DNA from: Batillaria attramentaria
Taxonomy: Eukaryota; Mollusca; Gastropoda; Batillariidae
Direction of reading: 5' to 3'
Assembly: GCA_018292915.2 (NCBI GenBank)
Contig: JACVVK020000458.1
Location: forward strand, 202,001-266,000
Length of the DNA stretch: 64,000 bases
Shown here piece by piece: positions 38,901 to 48,063 of this stretch. Position 1 is the first letter of the stretch; each line of letters opens with the position of its first letter. The notes beneath the pieces are model-generated. The model saw nothing but the letters and a program-made list of their open reading frames with translations. It had not been told where the DNA came from and did not search any database. The translations under genes and the position numbers were made by a program.

Positions 38901-41900
38901 ATCAAGTTCAGCGACAGTTGTGGGCCTTGGGACCACCCTATTGAGCTGTGTCTGGAGCAAATCCCAAAATTGCTCAATAGGGCAGCACATGAGGGTGCAG
39001 CACCTGGTCCATGTACCGCTGCCCTGTGATGCCGTTGCCGCGTCCAGGACCCAGGCCTTGGAAGATGACGTTCCCAGCACCTGGTTGTGGCCGATGGTGC
39101 CCCACAACATGAGGCTGGGCCCGCCCCAGGCGTTGTTTTCCACGACACAGTTGTCAGCATAGCGGTCACCTCTTCTTCTCCATACCCGAACACGCACGTG
39201 GGCATGGTCAATGCAGAAACGGCTTTCATCGCTGAAAAGCACGTTCTGCCAGCGAACATTGTTCCAGTTGAGGTGGCCTTGCGCCCACTGCAGGCGTGCC
39301 TGTCTATGGCGCACGGTGAGGACGGGTCCCCTGGCTGGACGGCAGTTCCTCATCCCCCTGGAGCGCAGTCGCCGGCTGGCCGTTTGCCTAGAAATGGGTG
39401 CCTGGTGTGTCCCTATAACAGTTCTGGCTTTTTCTGCACCTGTTCTGAAGGGATCTTGAGCATGGATGCGGAAAAATGTGGCGATCTTGCCTTGGCGTGG
39501 TCACTCGAGGTCTGCCGCTCCACTGGGCATCAGCAGTAGCGCCAGTTGTCACGAACCGATGCTGGAGACGACAAATGATGGAAATGTGGCATTGGAAAGT
39601 CGCAGCCACGGCTTCTGGCGTGTCCCCAGACTGCAGACGTCCAATGGCCCTCTCGCGTTGTGCAGAAGTGAGCCGTGACATCGTGATAGCGTCGAATGAG
39701 GGACTGATGAAACCTGTATCTTTGTGCCCTTTTTATCCCCTAGTGACAGTGAACACTACTCACTGCTCAGCTTTTGTGCTTTGCTTGCACATGCAGCTGA
39801 ACTGCACACGAAATGTGTCACAGCTAACTCGGGCTTCACGTGGACTGCAAGTGCGCTGATGCGGTAAAATTCACAGAACGCTTCCCTCAAACATCGGTCT
39901 TGATATACTGGGTGCCGAAAATAACGCAACTTCTTGTTAATACCGGAAAAAATGAATTGAAAGATGGAAGATATTTTTTGCGTTTCTTTTGGACGTCAGT
40001 ATATGTACTGATTGACGTGTTTGTCTGTATAGTGTGAATGTGTATGAGTGATGTGTGTTAGCGCAATGAGTCACTGTATCTGAGAAGTGCGCTATATAAA
40101 TGAAATTTATTATTATTATTTATTATTATTATTACATGGAAAAAAAAAAAAAAAACATGTAACGTTGGACAAAGGATGCAAACTGGTCTACGGGGCAATA
40201 TAAACCTAGGACATGCTGGAGACGCTGAGCCTTCATGCTAGTTTCTCGAACTTTTGGTTACAAAAAAGCGTAGAAAACAAATAACAATTACAATTAAGTA
40301 AAACAAAGATAAATACTAAGCGCATATACAGCAAATATTGCAACTTAACATCTCCTAAGCGCAATAAACCAGTTCGCAGCATATGCCCAACATCACTTAT
40401 TCCTAACCACTGGTAGTGCAGACGTGAGTGAGGGGTTAAAAAGAAGAAATATAGATGAAAGGGCCGAACTTAGAAATCAGCTGAGAGATGAGAGGAAGGA
40501 CAGAGCGGCTAAATTCGGGAGGTTTTAAAGAGAGACAGGAGAATGGGCTGGTGAGGGACAGACAGAGTTAGGAAGGAAAATTCTTTAGTTGCCAATGAAG
40601 ACAACATCCCTGGGATGCAGTTGGAGAATAGACCGCTCCAACGCGGAACCTTCCCACCGTGAGGCGGTTCGGGAAAACAACGCACCAGAGAGGGGTGCGT
40701 TGTGAAGGTCTTCAACATGACAGGTGTTCAGCAGCACCAGCAGGGCGCTGCGAACAAAGCCCGCCAGGCTGAAGACCAGGTGGGGGGAATCCAGTGAAGT
40801 CGGCCTTCAGAAACGACCCTCAGATGTCTCACTGGACCCAAGGGTCAGCAGACACCCGCTTACTGACCTCCCCCCGGAGGAGATTTTAGGAGAGCAAAAG
40901 ACAGGTGAATGGACCGAGGGAGGCAGAAATAAGAGTAAAGAAAGAGCAAAAGGGGTGGGCAAGCTCAGCGAAATCAGCCCCGCCGCGTGAAGGCGAGCCC
41001 ATGGGGCCCTATCCGTAAAGCTCAAGACAGGCTTTATATAGACTAGAGAGACTTCGAAGGTGCCGAACAGTCAGGCAAAATCCTGTGTTTTTATTTTTAA
41101 TCTCTCTCTACCTCAATGACAAGTTCCTGAGCTGTGGAAAATGTATTATACCTGTGCCCCCCCCCCCCAAAAAAAAAAAAAAAAAATCCTGTCAGTGTTA
41201 TGTATGATTTAATAATAATAATAATAATAATCGCATTAATATAGGCGCTTTATCCCAAATATTTTGGCTCAAAGCGCCGCGAGCTAAACCCAACACGCAC
41301 GCTCACGTGAATCACACGCATTCTCTCACACACAGGACATAAACGTATTACAATCACGTGGTGCGAAGGGTCAGCCAGCTATTTAAATTTCGGAATTTAG
41401 ATATGCATTTATTTTTCAAACTTGGTGGGCTGAACATTTCCAAAGCAGAGGGGGAGGAAGCCGGAGTACCCGGAGAGAACCCCCGACGATCGGCCCGAAT
41501 GAACGGGGAAAAATTCTTTGCCCCGAGTGGGGCTCGAACCCCTGACCTCTCGCATTGGTGACAAGTCTCTTAACCACTAGACCACCGACCGCCCCAATAG
41601 CTTTGACCTCCTGCGTGATGAAAGTGTTTGAGAGGGTGGTGCCTTTATATCTTCAAGCTCAAGTAGCTGATTTTATTGACCCTTTTCAATTTGCTTACAG
41701 GAAAAACAGGAGTGTTGATGATGCATTACTGCATGTACTGAACAGCGTCTGCTCTCATCTCGATAAACCAGGAACCTCCATCCGTTTGGCGTTGTATGAT
41801 TTTTTCCAGTGCTTGTAATACTATTCAACCCCACTTACTCGCAGATAAACTCCTAAACATGAAAGTCAGTGCTTCCACAGTTCTCTGGGTCCTGGACTAC

Positions 41901-43095
41901 CTGACAAACCGTCCACAGTTCGTCAAGCTACAGCCTGGTCTTGTTTCTGACGTCATTTTTACCAATACCGGCGCGCCCCAGGGGACGGTTCTCTCCCCCT
42001 TCCTGTTCTCTCTGTATACAGCTGACTGTAGGGCCTCTCACGACGACTGTATCATTGACAAGTACGCTCACGGCACTGCACTGACTGGACAGATCACTGA
42101 CGATGACGACTCGTAACTACACTGAGACACGAGACTGACGACTCAGTGGACTGGTGTGACAAAGCTGTTCACCACCTAAATGTAAACAAAACCAAGGAAA
42201 TGGTGATCGACTTCAGGAAGAACAAAGTTACACCTAGCCCTGTCATCATCAAAGAGGCAAAAGTCGAACGAGTGCAGACGTCTTAGTATTTAAGGGCTGT
42301 CCTGGATAACACCTTCAGCTGGAACAAAAACACCGATTCTGTTTTTAAGAAAACACACTGACATACGCCTGTGTGAGATAACTGAGGTCTTTTGATGTCT
42401 GCTCTCAGCTTCTTCAAATGTTTTACTCATCAGTGATTTGTAGTGTATTGACTTTTGGCCTAACTTGCTGGGGTGGGAATCTGACAAAACAGGATAGTGG
42501 TAGGACAGATAAACTGATCAAGAAAGCGGGTGGGGTGATCGGGAGGACACAAGACACACTGTACGACCGACGAACGAAGAACAAACTGACTGACATCCTC
42601 AGTGACGAGACACATCCCCTCAGAGAGCTTGACTATAGTACGAAGTGGTAGGTTAAGAGTCAGTACCAAGAGCAAGAACTACAATATATGAAAGATCTTT
42701 AGTGTCCATGGTTACTAGAGCTGCAAACTCAAGTAGAACGCGCACGAGGGAGAGGGATGTCAGTGCATGAGTAGAGATTGAGAGAGAAAGAGCCGAGCGA
42801 GCGAATGTGCAGTGTGAATGCCGGAATGAGTGTATCAGTGAGTTTTTCTTAACCTTGAAAGCTAGCATTTCGCGCTCGCCGATTATAAACGCTATACAGA
42901 TATTCACTATTATTATTATTGGTATTATTATTGGAACATTTGCGTTTGGATTTTAAACTAGTGGTATGTTCATACTACGTGAGAGTGTAGATGACGTTGA
43001 TGTCACAGAGTGATGTTCTAAGAGTTTTCAAGTAACGGCCGATCAGCGTTTCTCAGTGAAGGAATTTCATTGAAAGCCTGGGCCGTAATCTTGAA

Positions 43096-43145
<50 letters not shown>

Positions 43146-43484
43146 TGTCTATCGCGTGAGACTGTACATAACGTTCATGTGAAAAGTGTTATCATATGTC
43201 GTCAGGCTATTGAGGCGGTAGCTGGCCAGTACGAGGAAATTCTGAAGGAGCTGCACGTGCTCGGGCCGGACGCGTCAACAGACGACTACAAAGAGCTGGA
43301 CATCGCGCTGCTGTCTGCTGCCTGTGCTGAACGCCAGGAAGACCCGTCCGTGGCCAAGCCTGACGCTGAACCAGAGGCCCCCTTCCCCAGTAGCCACGGG
43401 TCATATCCCGTGCCCGTCACTGACCGTTACGATCCCCCTCCCGGCCACCTGCCGAAAAGGTCGAGCTTGAAGCAAGCCGAGTAG
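35552..43484 (+). CDS. Short coiled-coil protein, copy B (three exons, about 152 aa)
   Basis: Exons: the ATG-ending exon (ATG 35552-35554, donor GTAAGT), 38136-38312 and 43206-43484 (TAG 43482-43484). Acceptors are TTTCCCTCAG and TATGTCGTCAG, donor GTCAGT; every junction is phase 0. The protein starts MPPKDEDPLAKQ, followed by a long coiled coil (NVGKLTAEIKEMQKNNAKVK). Exon 3 holds VAGQYEEILKELHVLGPD, an acidic TDDYKELD patch and a proline-rich tail with VTDRYDPPP. Identity to copy A is clearest in EEILKELH.LGP and the RY.PP end. Intron 2 (4.9 kb) has collected a SINE, a LINE tail with nested mariner, and a LINE RT remnant. Family unknown. Confidence 0.6.
36512..37003 (-). repeat. tRNA-derived SINE, family II
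   Basis: Near full-length copy of the 33541-33991 element, including the inverse head GGTTCGAGTCCCAGCCGAGG at its right end. A second partial head follows at 37078-37127. Confidence 0.87.
37006..37080 (+). repeat. Repeat fragment shared with 4680-4750
   Basis: TTCATTTTCGTTCTCCTACA, GCGGGGAGCCG and TAGCCCTTGA.GTACCTCC occur in both places. Probably part of a larger SINE-like repeat. Confidence 0.7.
37471..37650 (+). repeat. tRNA-derived SINE, family I (good copy)
   Basis: GGTGGCCGAATGGTAGAGCG, CTTCTAATGCTCGGGTCGTG, TTTGATATCACCCGTATGTG, and a (CCCCAAA)-type tail. Confidence 0.9.
37735..37853. mobile_element. Small inverted-repeat MITE with TA flanks
   Basis: GTTCGGGCAACCCATGAGTG at the left inverts to CACTCATGGGTTACCCGAAC at the right, with CCACATCCTC/GAGGATGTGG inside. 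TA on both sides. Single arms of this family occur near 32040 and 46430. Confidence 0.8.
37999..38090. mobile_element. Perfect 92-bp palindrome with TTAA ends
   Basis: Starts TTAACTCTTTGACGACGAAG, turns at CCTA|TAGG (38044/38045) with no spacer, and ends in the exact inversion TTAA. TTAA at both ends fits a piggyBac-type target, so this may be the collapsed end pair of a small piggyBac-like MITE. It lies just upstream of exon 2 of copy B. Confidence 0.8.
38357..38432 (+). repeat. Family IV repeat
   Basis: GAGTGAGTGAGTTTTTAGGG, GCCGCGCAAGCCACAAAG and AATTCGCGGCTGAG. Matches 43570 and 58455. Confidence 0.75.
38433..40130 (+). pseudogene. LINE 3' tail split by a mariner
   Basis: Before the mariner one frame reads MVWSSLPMGLRQQPSLSAFR, then LKTHLFQQAF and a stop, the common C-terminus of L2/CR1-type LINE ORF2. 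After the mariner the 3' UTR resumes at 40002 and ends in (TTATT)n near 40130. Confidence 0.7.
38599..39999 (-). mobile_element. Tc1/mariner element, defective (1.4 kb)
   Basis: Inverted ends CTGACGTCCAAAAGAAACGC, flanked by TA duplications (38597-38598 and 40000-40001). Transposase sequence is on the minus strand. The N-terminal HTH part is 39388-39681 (MSRLTSAQRERAIGRLQSGD, then GRPRVT). A frame change near 39470 leads into QWAQGHLNWNNVRWQNVLFS with the first catalytic Asp in LFSDESRF. An internal deletion near 39010-39030 removes the region that should hold the other two acidic residues; the end resumes at PIEQFWDLLQ. It cannot encode an active enzyme. Confidence 0.88.
40134..41050. other. 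Family IV extension followed by unassigned sequence
   Basis: AACGTTGGACAAAGGATGCA at 40164 continues the family IV repeat to about 40232. The remaining roughly 800 bases show no recognised gene. Confidence 0.45.
41208..41597 (-). repeat. tRNA-derived SINE, family III (full length)
   Basis: Read on the minus strand: GGTCGGTGGTCTAGTGGTTA, GGGGTTCGAGCCCCACTCGG, GGGGTTCTCTCCGGGTACTC, CACGTGATTGTAATACG, and a (ATT)n tail at the genomic left. Confidence 0.88.
41598..42930 (+). pseudogene. LINE reverse transcriptase remnant (L2/CR1-like)
   Basis: Frames at 41605-42116 encode VMKVFERVV, FQFAYRKNRSVDDALLH, LLADKLLNMKVS, LDYLTNRPQFVKL and TGAPQGTVLSPFLFSLYT, which are RT blocks of LINEs. The catalytic YADD box is degraded to YAHG, and stops and shifts follow. 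The end includes KNYNI-like and TRTRERD-like remnants and an (ATT)n tail near 42915. 5'-truncated. Confidence 0.85.
43098..43144. repeat. (GT)n microsatellite
   Basis: Long GT run immediately upstream of exon 3 of copy B, at the equivalent side of the exon as in copy A. Confidence 0.95.
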
Positions 43485-43525
43485 GCTTCAGGTTCAGATC
43501 TGGCTGAGTGGTAGACCGCAGCACA

Positions 43526-43526
43526 G

Positions 43527-43579
<53 letters not shown>

Positions 43580-43740
43580 GTGAGTGAGTTTTTAGGGCTT
43601 AAAGCCGCGCAAGCCACAAAGACTAATTCGCGGCTGAGTGTGCCTGCACTACATGAAAAAAAAAAAAATGTAACGTTGGACAAAGGATGCAAACTGGTCT
43701 ATGGGGCAATATAAACCTAGGACATGCAGGAGACGCTGCA
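43526..43740 (+). repeat. GT/GA tract and family IV repeat
   Basis: GTGTGT..GAGAGA at 43526-43573, then TTTTTAGGGCTTAAAGCCGC, then AACGTTGGACAAAGGATGCA, ending near 43740. Confidence 0.75.
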
Positions 43741-44260
43741 GAGACAAGAGTACATACACAAAATACCCACTTGAGACTGTCGTGCCGGCAGATGACGAAA
43801 TGCAGCTTTGTCCTTGTATCCCTTGTTTCAGAGTCATACCATGATTGAGACGCTGTGGAAACTGGAAATTGCGTCCGCCATTCTCTGGATCTTTCGCTGA
43901 GGCATCGCTGTGTGACAGTGGGAGTGAATACTTTTTTTTTTTTTTTTTTTTGCTGACATGCAACACTGGCGCACCCCAGGGCTGTTGTTTAAGTCCTTTT
44001 TTCTTTTTCTTTTGTATATATACATTTACACATATATAAATAATCTGCAAATGATTTTTCAAAACCCTGGCCCTGAGGACGGGGCGGGTTCGCGTGTGTC
44101 TTGGCACAAGTTTAAATTACTCAGTGACTGCATGTCATTAAAAAAAAAAAAAAAAAAAGCTATATATTTATTCCTACCGAGTATAATGTCCATTCACAGC
44201 GGTGTTTAGGAGGGGCTCACTTGTGTAACAAAGCGAGTCTGTGTAATGCCAATCCTCCAT
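43741..44260. other. Unassigned sequence with two homopolymer tracts
   Basis: T run at 43931-43951 and A run at 44140-44158. A short ACACTGGCGCACCCCAGGGC piece looks like a LINE RT GAPQG box, but no longer frame supports it. Confidence 0.4.
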
Positions 44261-44263
44261 CGT

Positions 44264-44265
<2 letters not shown>

Positions 44266-44336
<71 letters not shown>

Positions 44337-44362
44337 CGTGTGCACATGCGCGCGCGCGCGTT
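44266..44362. repeat. (GT)n/(GC)n microsatellite
   Basis: Long GT run grading into GCGCGC. Confidence 0.95.
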
Positions 44363-44364
44363 AA

Positions 44365-45000
44365 AGCTGTCTGTTGAGAACATTAACTCTGGTAGCATTT
44401 TCTGAGAAACTACAATTACTAGAGACATCGTACACTGTACAATGACAGAAATTGATAACATCTTTAACTACATACATAATTTGAATGACCTTGACAGAAG
44501 GTCAACAACATATACGCTCTTCAAGGAAATCCTTTGAAGTTGGTATTTTCTCAGAAACTATCATCACCATTGACACCAAACTTCACACGATGATAGACAG
44601 TGTCACAGCAATGAGACAGATACAAGCATAGCCCCCCTGAATCACCTTGACTCAAGATCAAGTTCATAAAACTGTCTGTTGTGAAATTAAACATTGGCAT
44701 TTTCTTTGAAACTACAAACACCAGAGGCATATAACTTGGAATGATGAGAACGGAATCAACGAGGCCTCTACCAACAGATCTCTTTAGAATAAACTCGACA
44801 TACATGCTGCCTGTTGAAAACTTTGTAGTTTTTGTTTGTTTGTTTGTTTGTTTGTTTTGTTTTTAAGAAACTACAGATATGAGAGACAAAAACCTTATGT
44901 TGATAGACAATGATAAATGAACAGCTTTACAAATATACCCTTTTGAATGAAATTTACCCTTTCAACAAGTGAGCCATGGGGGATCCTGCCTCTTTAATTT
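44365..45000. repeat. Satellite-like tandem repeat (related to 23225-23935)
   Basis: Units with GCATTTTCT..GAAACTACAA, GACACCAAACTT..CACGATGATAGACA and CCTTGACTCAAG.TCAA. A further, inverted or diverged, set lies at 45460-45790. Confidence 0.6.
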
Positions 45001-45330
45001 AATGCTTTCATACTTTTTTAACAGAACTTTTTACTTAGTCTTTGATGTCCTTTTTACAGTATTCACTATCTTCGCTTTAAAAGTACATTTTTGAATTCAT
45101 TTGTTATATATGTATTCCTATTTAGTATATTTCCATTCATATATCAGTGTGTGATTATATATTTATGACTTTTTGTTTAATCTTATTAAGTGTAATATGT
45201 TTTTATAACATACACCATATTCGCTTTAATTGTATATATCTTTATATCATTGATTTGTGGACCAAATATTCTTTTGTTGGGACCCAATAAATTGTTTGAA
45301 TGATTGATTGATTGATTGATTGATTGCCCA
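45001..45330. other. AT-rich sequence with (GATT)n tract
   Basis: Ends in TTGATTGATTGATTGATTG at 45299-45326, like a retroposon tail. No coding content. Confidence 0.45.
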
Positions 45331-45980
45331 CAACGAAGGCTCTTTAGTTAAAATTGCGGAAATACAATTGTGATGGAACCTCACAAAAGGGTGACAAAAG
45401 GTGATTCGGGCATTATTGGTTTCACCGATAAGTGCAGAAAACCAGAGAGGCAAAAGTCTCCTTGGCTCACTTGTGACATCGGTCAAGGTCATTTAAAAAA
45501 AAAAAAAGCATGTTTGTAAAGGTCTAATCACTGTCTATCATCAAGTAAGACATCGCTGGTGTGCACAGTTTCAGACAAAATGGCAATTTTACAATTTTCC
45601 ACAAATAGCTTGCATTGCCTTGACCTTGACTCAAGGTGACTGATTACCAGCATGTCAGCAAAGGTATTATCAATGTCTCTTATTACGCAAAGTTCGATGC
45701 CTCTGGTGTAGATTCCGAGAAAATGCCAATGTTAAATTTCAGACAGACAGCTTTAGTGACCTTGACCTTAATCAAGGTAACCCAAAATGGTATCCCCCCC
45801 CCCCTCCCCCCAGTCTTTAGTTCTTGTACAAATACTGGTTTTACTTCCAACAGAGAATGTGTCCAGTAGTAGTAGTAGCAGTTTGACGTTTTATTCCACA
45901 TAACATTCAAGTGCATACTTTACAGGAGCATAAGATGTAGAACTTGGACCTCTCCATCAAGCGCACATGCACACAGTGTC

Positions 45981-46382
45981 TAATAATAATAACTGAGTAT
46001 TGTACACGTGCTTTACCCATTTCTTGAATCGGCTCAAAGCGCCGCGAACTGAAACCAAAACACATGCTCACGTGTCACGGGAATCGCACGCATTCTCTCA
46101 CACACTGGACATGAACAATTACAATCACGTGGTGCAAAGTGTCAGCTCGGTTATCAAATTTCGGAATTTAGAATTGCATTTATTTTCAAATTTTGTGGGC
46201 TGAACATTTCCAAAGTAGAGGGGGAGGAAGCCGGAGTAGCCGGAGAGAACCCCCGACGATCGGCTCAAATGAACAGTGCCACGTACGAGAAGGAACAATT
46301 ATTTGCTCCGAGCGGGGACTCGAACCTGACCTCTCGCTCTGGTGATGAAGTCGCTTAACCACTAGACCACCGACCACCCCAT
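45981..46382 (-). repeat. tRNA-derived SINE, family III
   Basis: Second good copy of the 41208-41597 element, including the inverse head CGGGGACTCGAACCTGACCT. A single arm of the 37735 MITE follows at 46425-46455. Confidence 0.85.
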
Positions 46383-46499
46383 GTTTATCATCCATTCCAG
46401 GCTGAACTAGGCCGGGCTTCCCCTCTCAGTAATCACTCATGGGTTGCCCGGACTAAGGCTGAACTAGACATGTGAACATAGCACTAACACTTGAATTTC

Positions 46500-46747
46500 A
46501 AACCAAAGTAGATAACTTTCACACAGACACCACACACACAAAGCGTCATCTGTGGCACCCAATTCAAGGAAGAAAGTTTTCAGTACAAAGCTGAACATAC
46601 AGGCATCATAACCACACACACACACACACACACACACACTCGCCCACAAACCTAAAATGCATGATTTACGACATACAACGCCATCTGTGGCACCCAATTC
46701 AAGGAAGAAAGTTTTCAGTACAAAGCTGAACATAAAGGCGTCATAAG

Positions 46748-46790
<43 letters not shown>

Positions 46791-46930
46791 GCCCACAAAC
46801 CTAAAATGCATGATTTATGACATACAACGCCATCTGTGGCACCCGATTCAAGGAAGAAATTTTTCAGTACAAAGTTGAACATATAGGCGTCATAAGCACA
46901 CACACATACTCGCCCACAAACCAGCCGTAC
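46500..46930. repeat. Three tandem units of about 139 bp, each with an internal (CA)n tract
   Basis: CATCTGTGGCACCC.ATTCAA, AGTACAAAG.TGAACAT and CTCGCCCACAAACC recur at 46545, 46681 and 46828. The (CA)n tract within each unit differs in length. Confidence 0.85.
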
Positions 46931-47180
46931 AGGGATTGTGTGATTGTGTGTGGGTGGCGTGTTTAAAACATGTCCTGCTGTTTCTGAACAAGGCGTACGT
47001 TATATAAAGTTGAACTAACGTGAGGCTACTCTTCTTCATCGCCAACACCACCTCGGCCCTTCCAGTCAACCACTGGATCACCGCACGATCCAAATAATTG
47101 AAGATGAGGACCCACAGAAAGCAGCTCTCCCACCTCAGATGGGCGGAACTCTCACCAGCACTGACTTAATGTCGCCTGAG

Positions 47181-47186
<6 letters not shown>

Positions 47187-47234
<48 letters not shown>
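47187..47234. repeat. (GT)n microsatellite
   Basis: About 24 GT units. Confidence 0.95.
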
Positions 47235-47235
<1 letters not shown>

Positions 47236-47457
47236 GCAGTTTACGGCAACTATTCTTTTGTCTTGTTTCAGAGGTAAACAAATTTCAAACTCTGTTTTTA
47301 CAGATGACTATTAATTTTTAGGTGCCATTTACTGGACAGTTCAAAAGTTCACTTACACCAAGCTCGTCAGCTTAATAATATCCATGGTTGATGAAAAGTC
47401 AGATCACAAGGTCACAGTCTCCACAGGTCAGCACTTCAAACCATGCAGTGGACCAGG

Positions 47458-47830
47458 AGACCTGCTGAGGCAAGCACGATTTTGCCTACCTAGGTCGGCT
47501 CCAACCAAGAGAATGTGCGCTATGGGTCAAATGGGGGTGACTCACCCTTTTCACAGGTGTGACTTTGGGGTTGCTTCCCTTGTTATGACATATCTCATGA
47601 TATGCGGATGATAACACATCCACAATCACTGGTGCCGAAGCTCCCAGGCCTTAGATGTTTGACAGGATGCACAGAATGCAGCTGTGTCAGGCAGTCCCAA
47701 ACTACGCGGACCTCCATGGCATCATCATACCATCATTCCCATAATCATGCAGAATACATTAAAATTGTCCCAGCTTCTGAGCCTTCCATGGATTCCACCC
47801 ATGACCTGGGAGGAACACCACTCTAACTGG
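47458..47830 (+). repeat. SINE family II, diverged copy
   Basis: TTTTGCCTACCTAGGTCGGC, TGTGACTTTGGGGTTGCTTC and CATGACCTGGGAGGAACACC. The head is missing. Confidence 0.75.
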
Positions 47831-48063
47831 TAAATAAGCAAAAACGAAAGACTTAGGTCACAAGTTTTCAACCATCTCTTTCCAAAATATATTCACAAAA
47901 TCAGTTTTTCAAAACCTATTCCCTGTAAGGTGTAACAGCAAACACACTATACCGGATTTTCATGACTACCGGTAAAACTATCTACCTTGGTTTGCGATCG
48001 TTGCAGACAACTTGCGCTTTCTACCACTGATGATGATTCCTACACATGATGGATTCAGCTGAA

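Noticed and set aside
38812..39539. Plus-strand ORFs of 116 and 150 codons
   Set aside because: They are antisense shadows of the mariner transposase on the minus strand.
43958..44040. LINE RT box (ALTGAPQG-like) at 43.96 kb
   Set aside because: Only a few residues match and no adjacent RT blocks are found, so a LINE call is not justified there.
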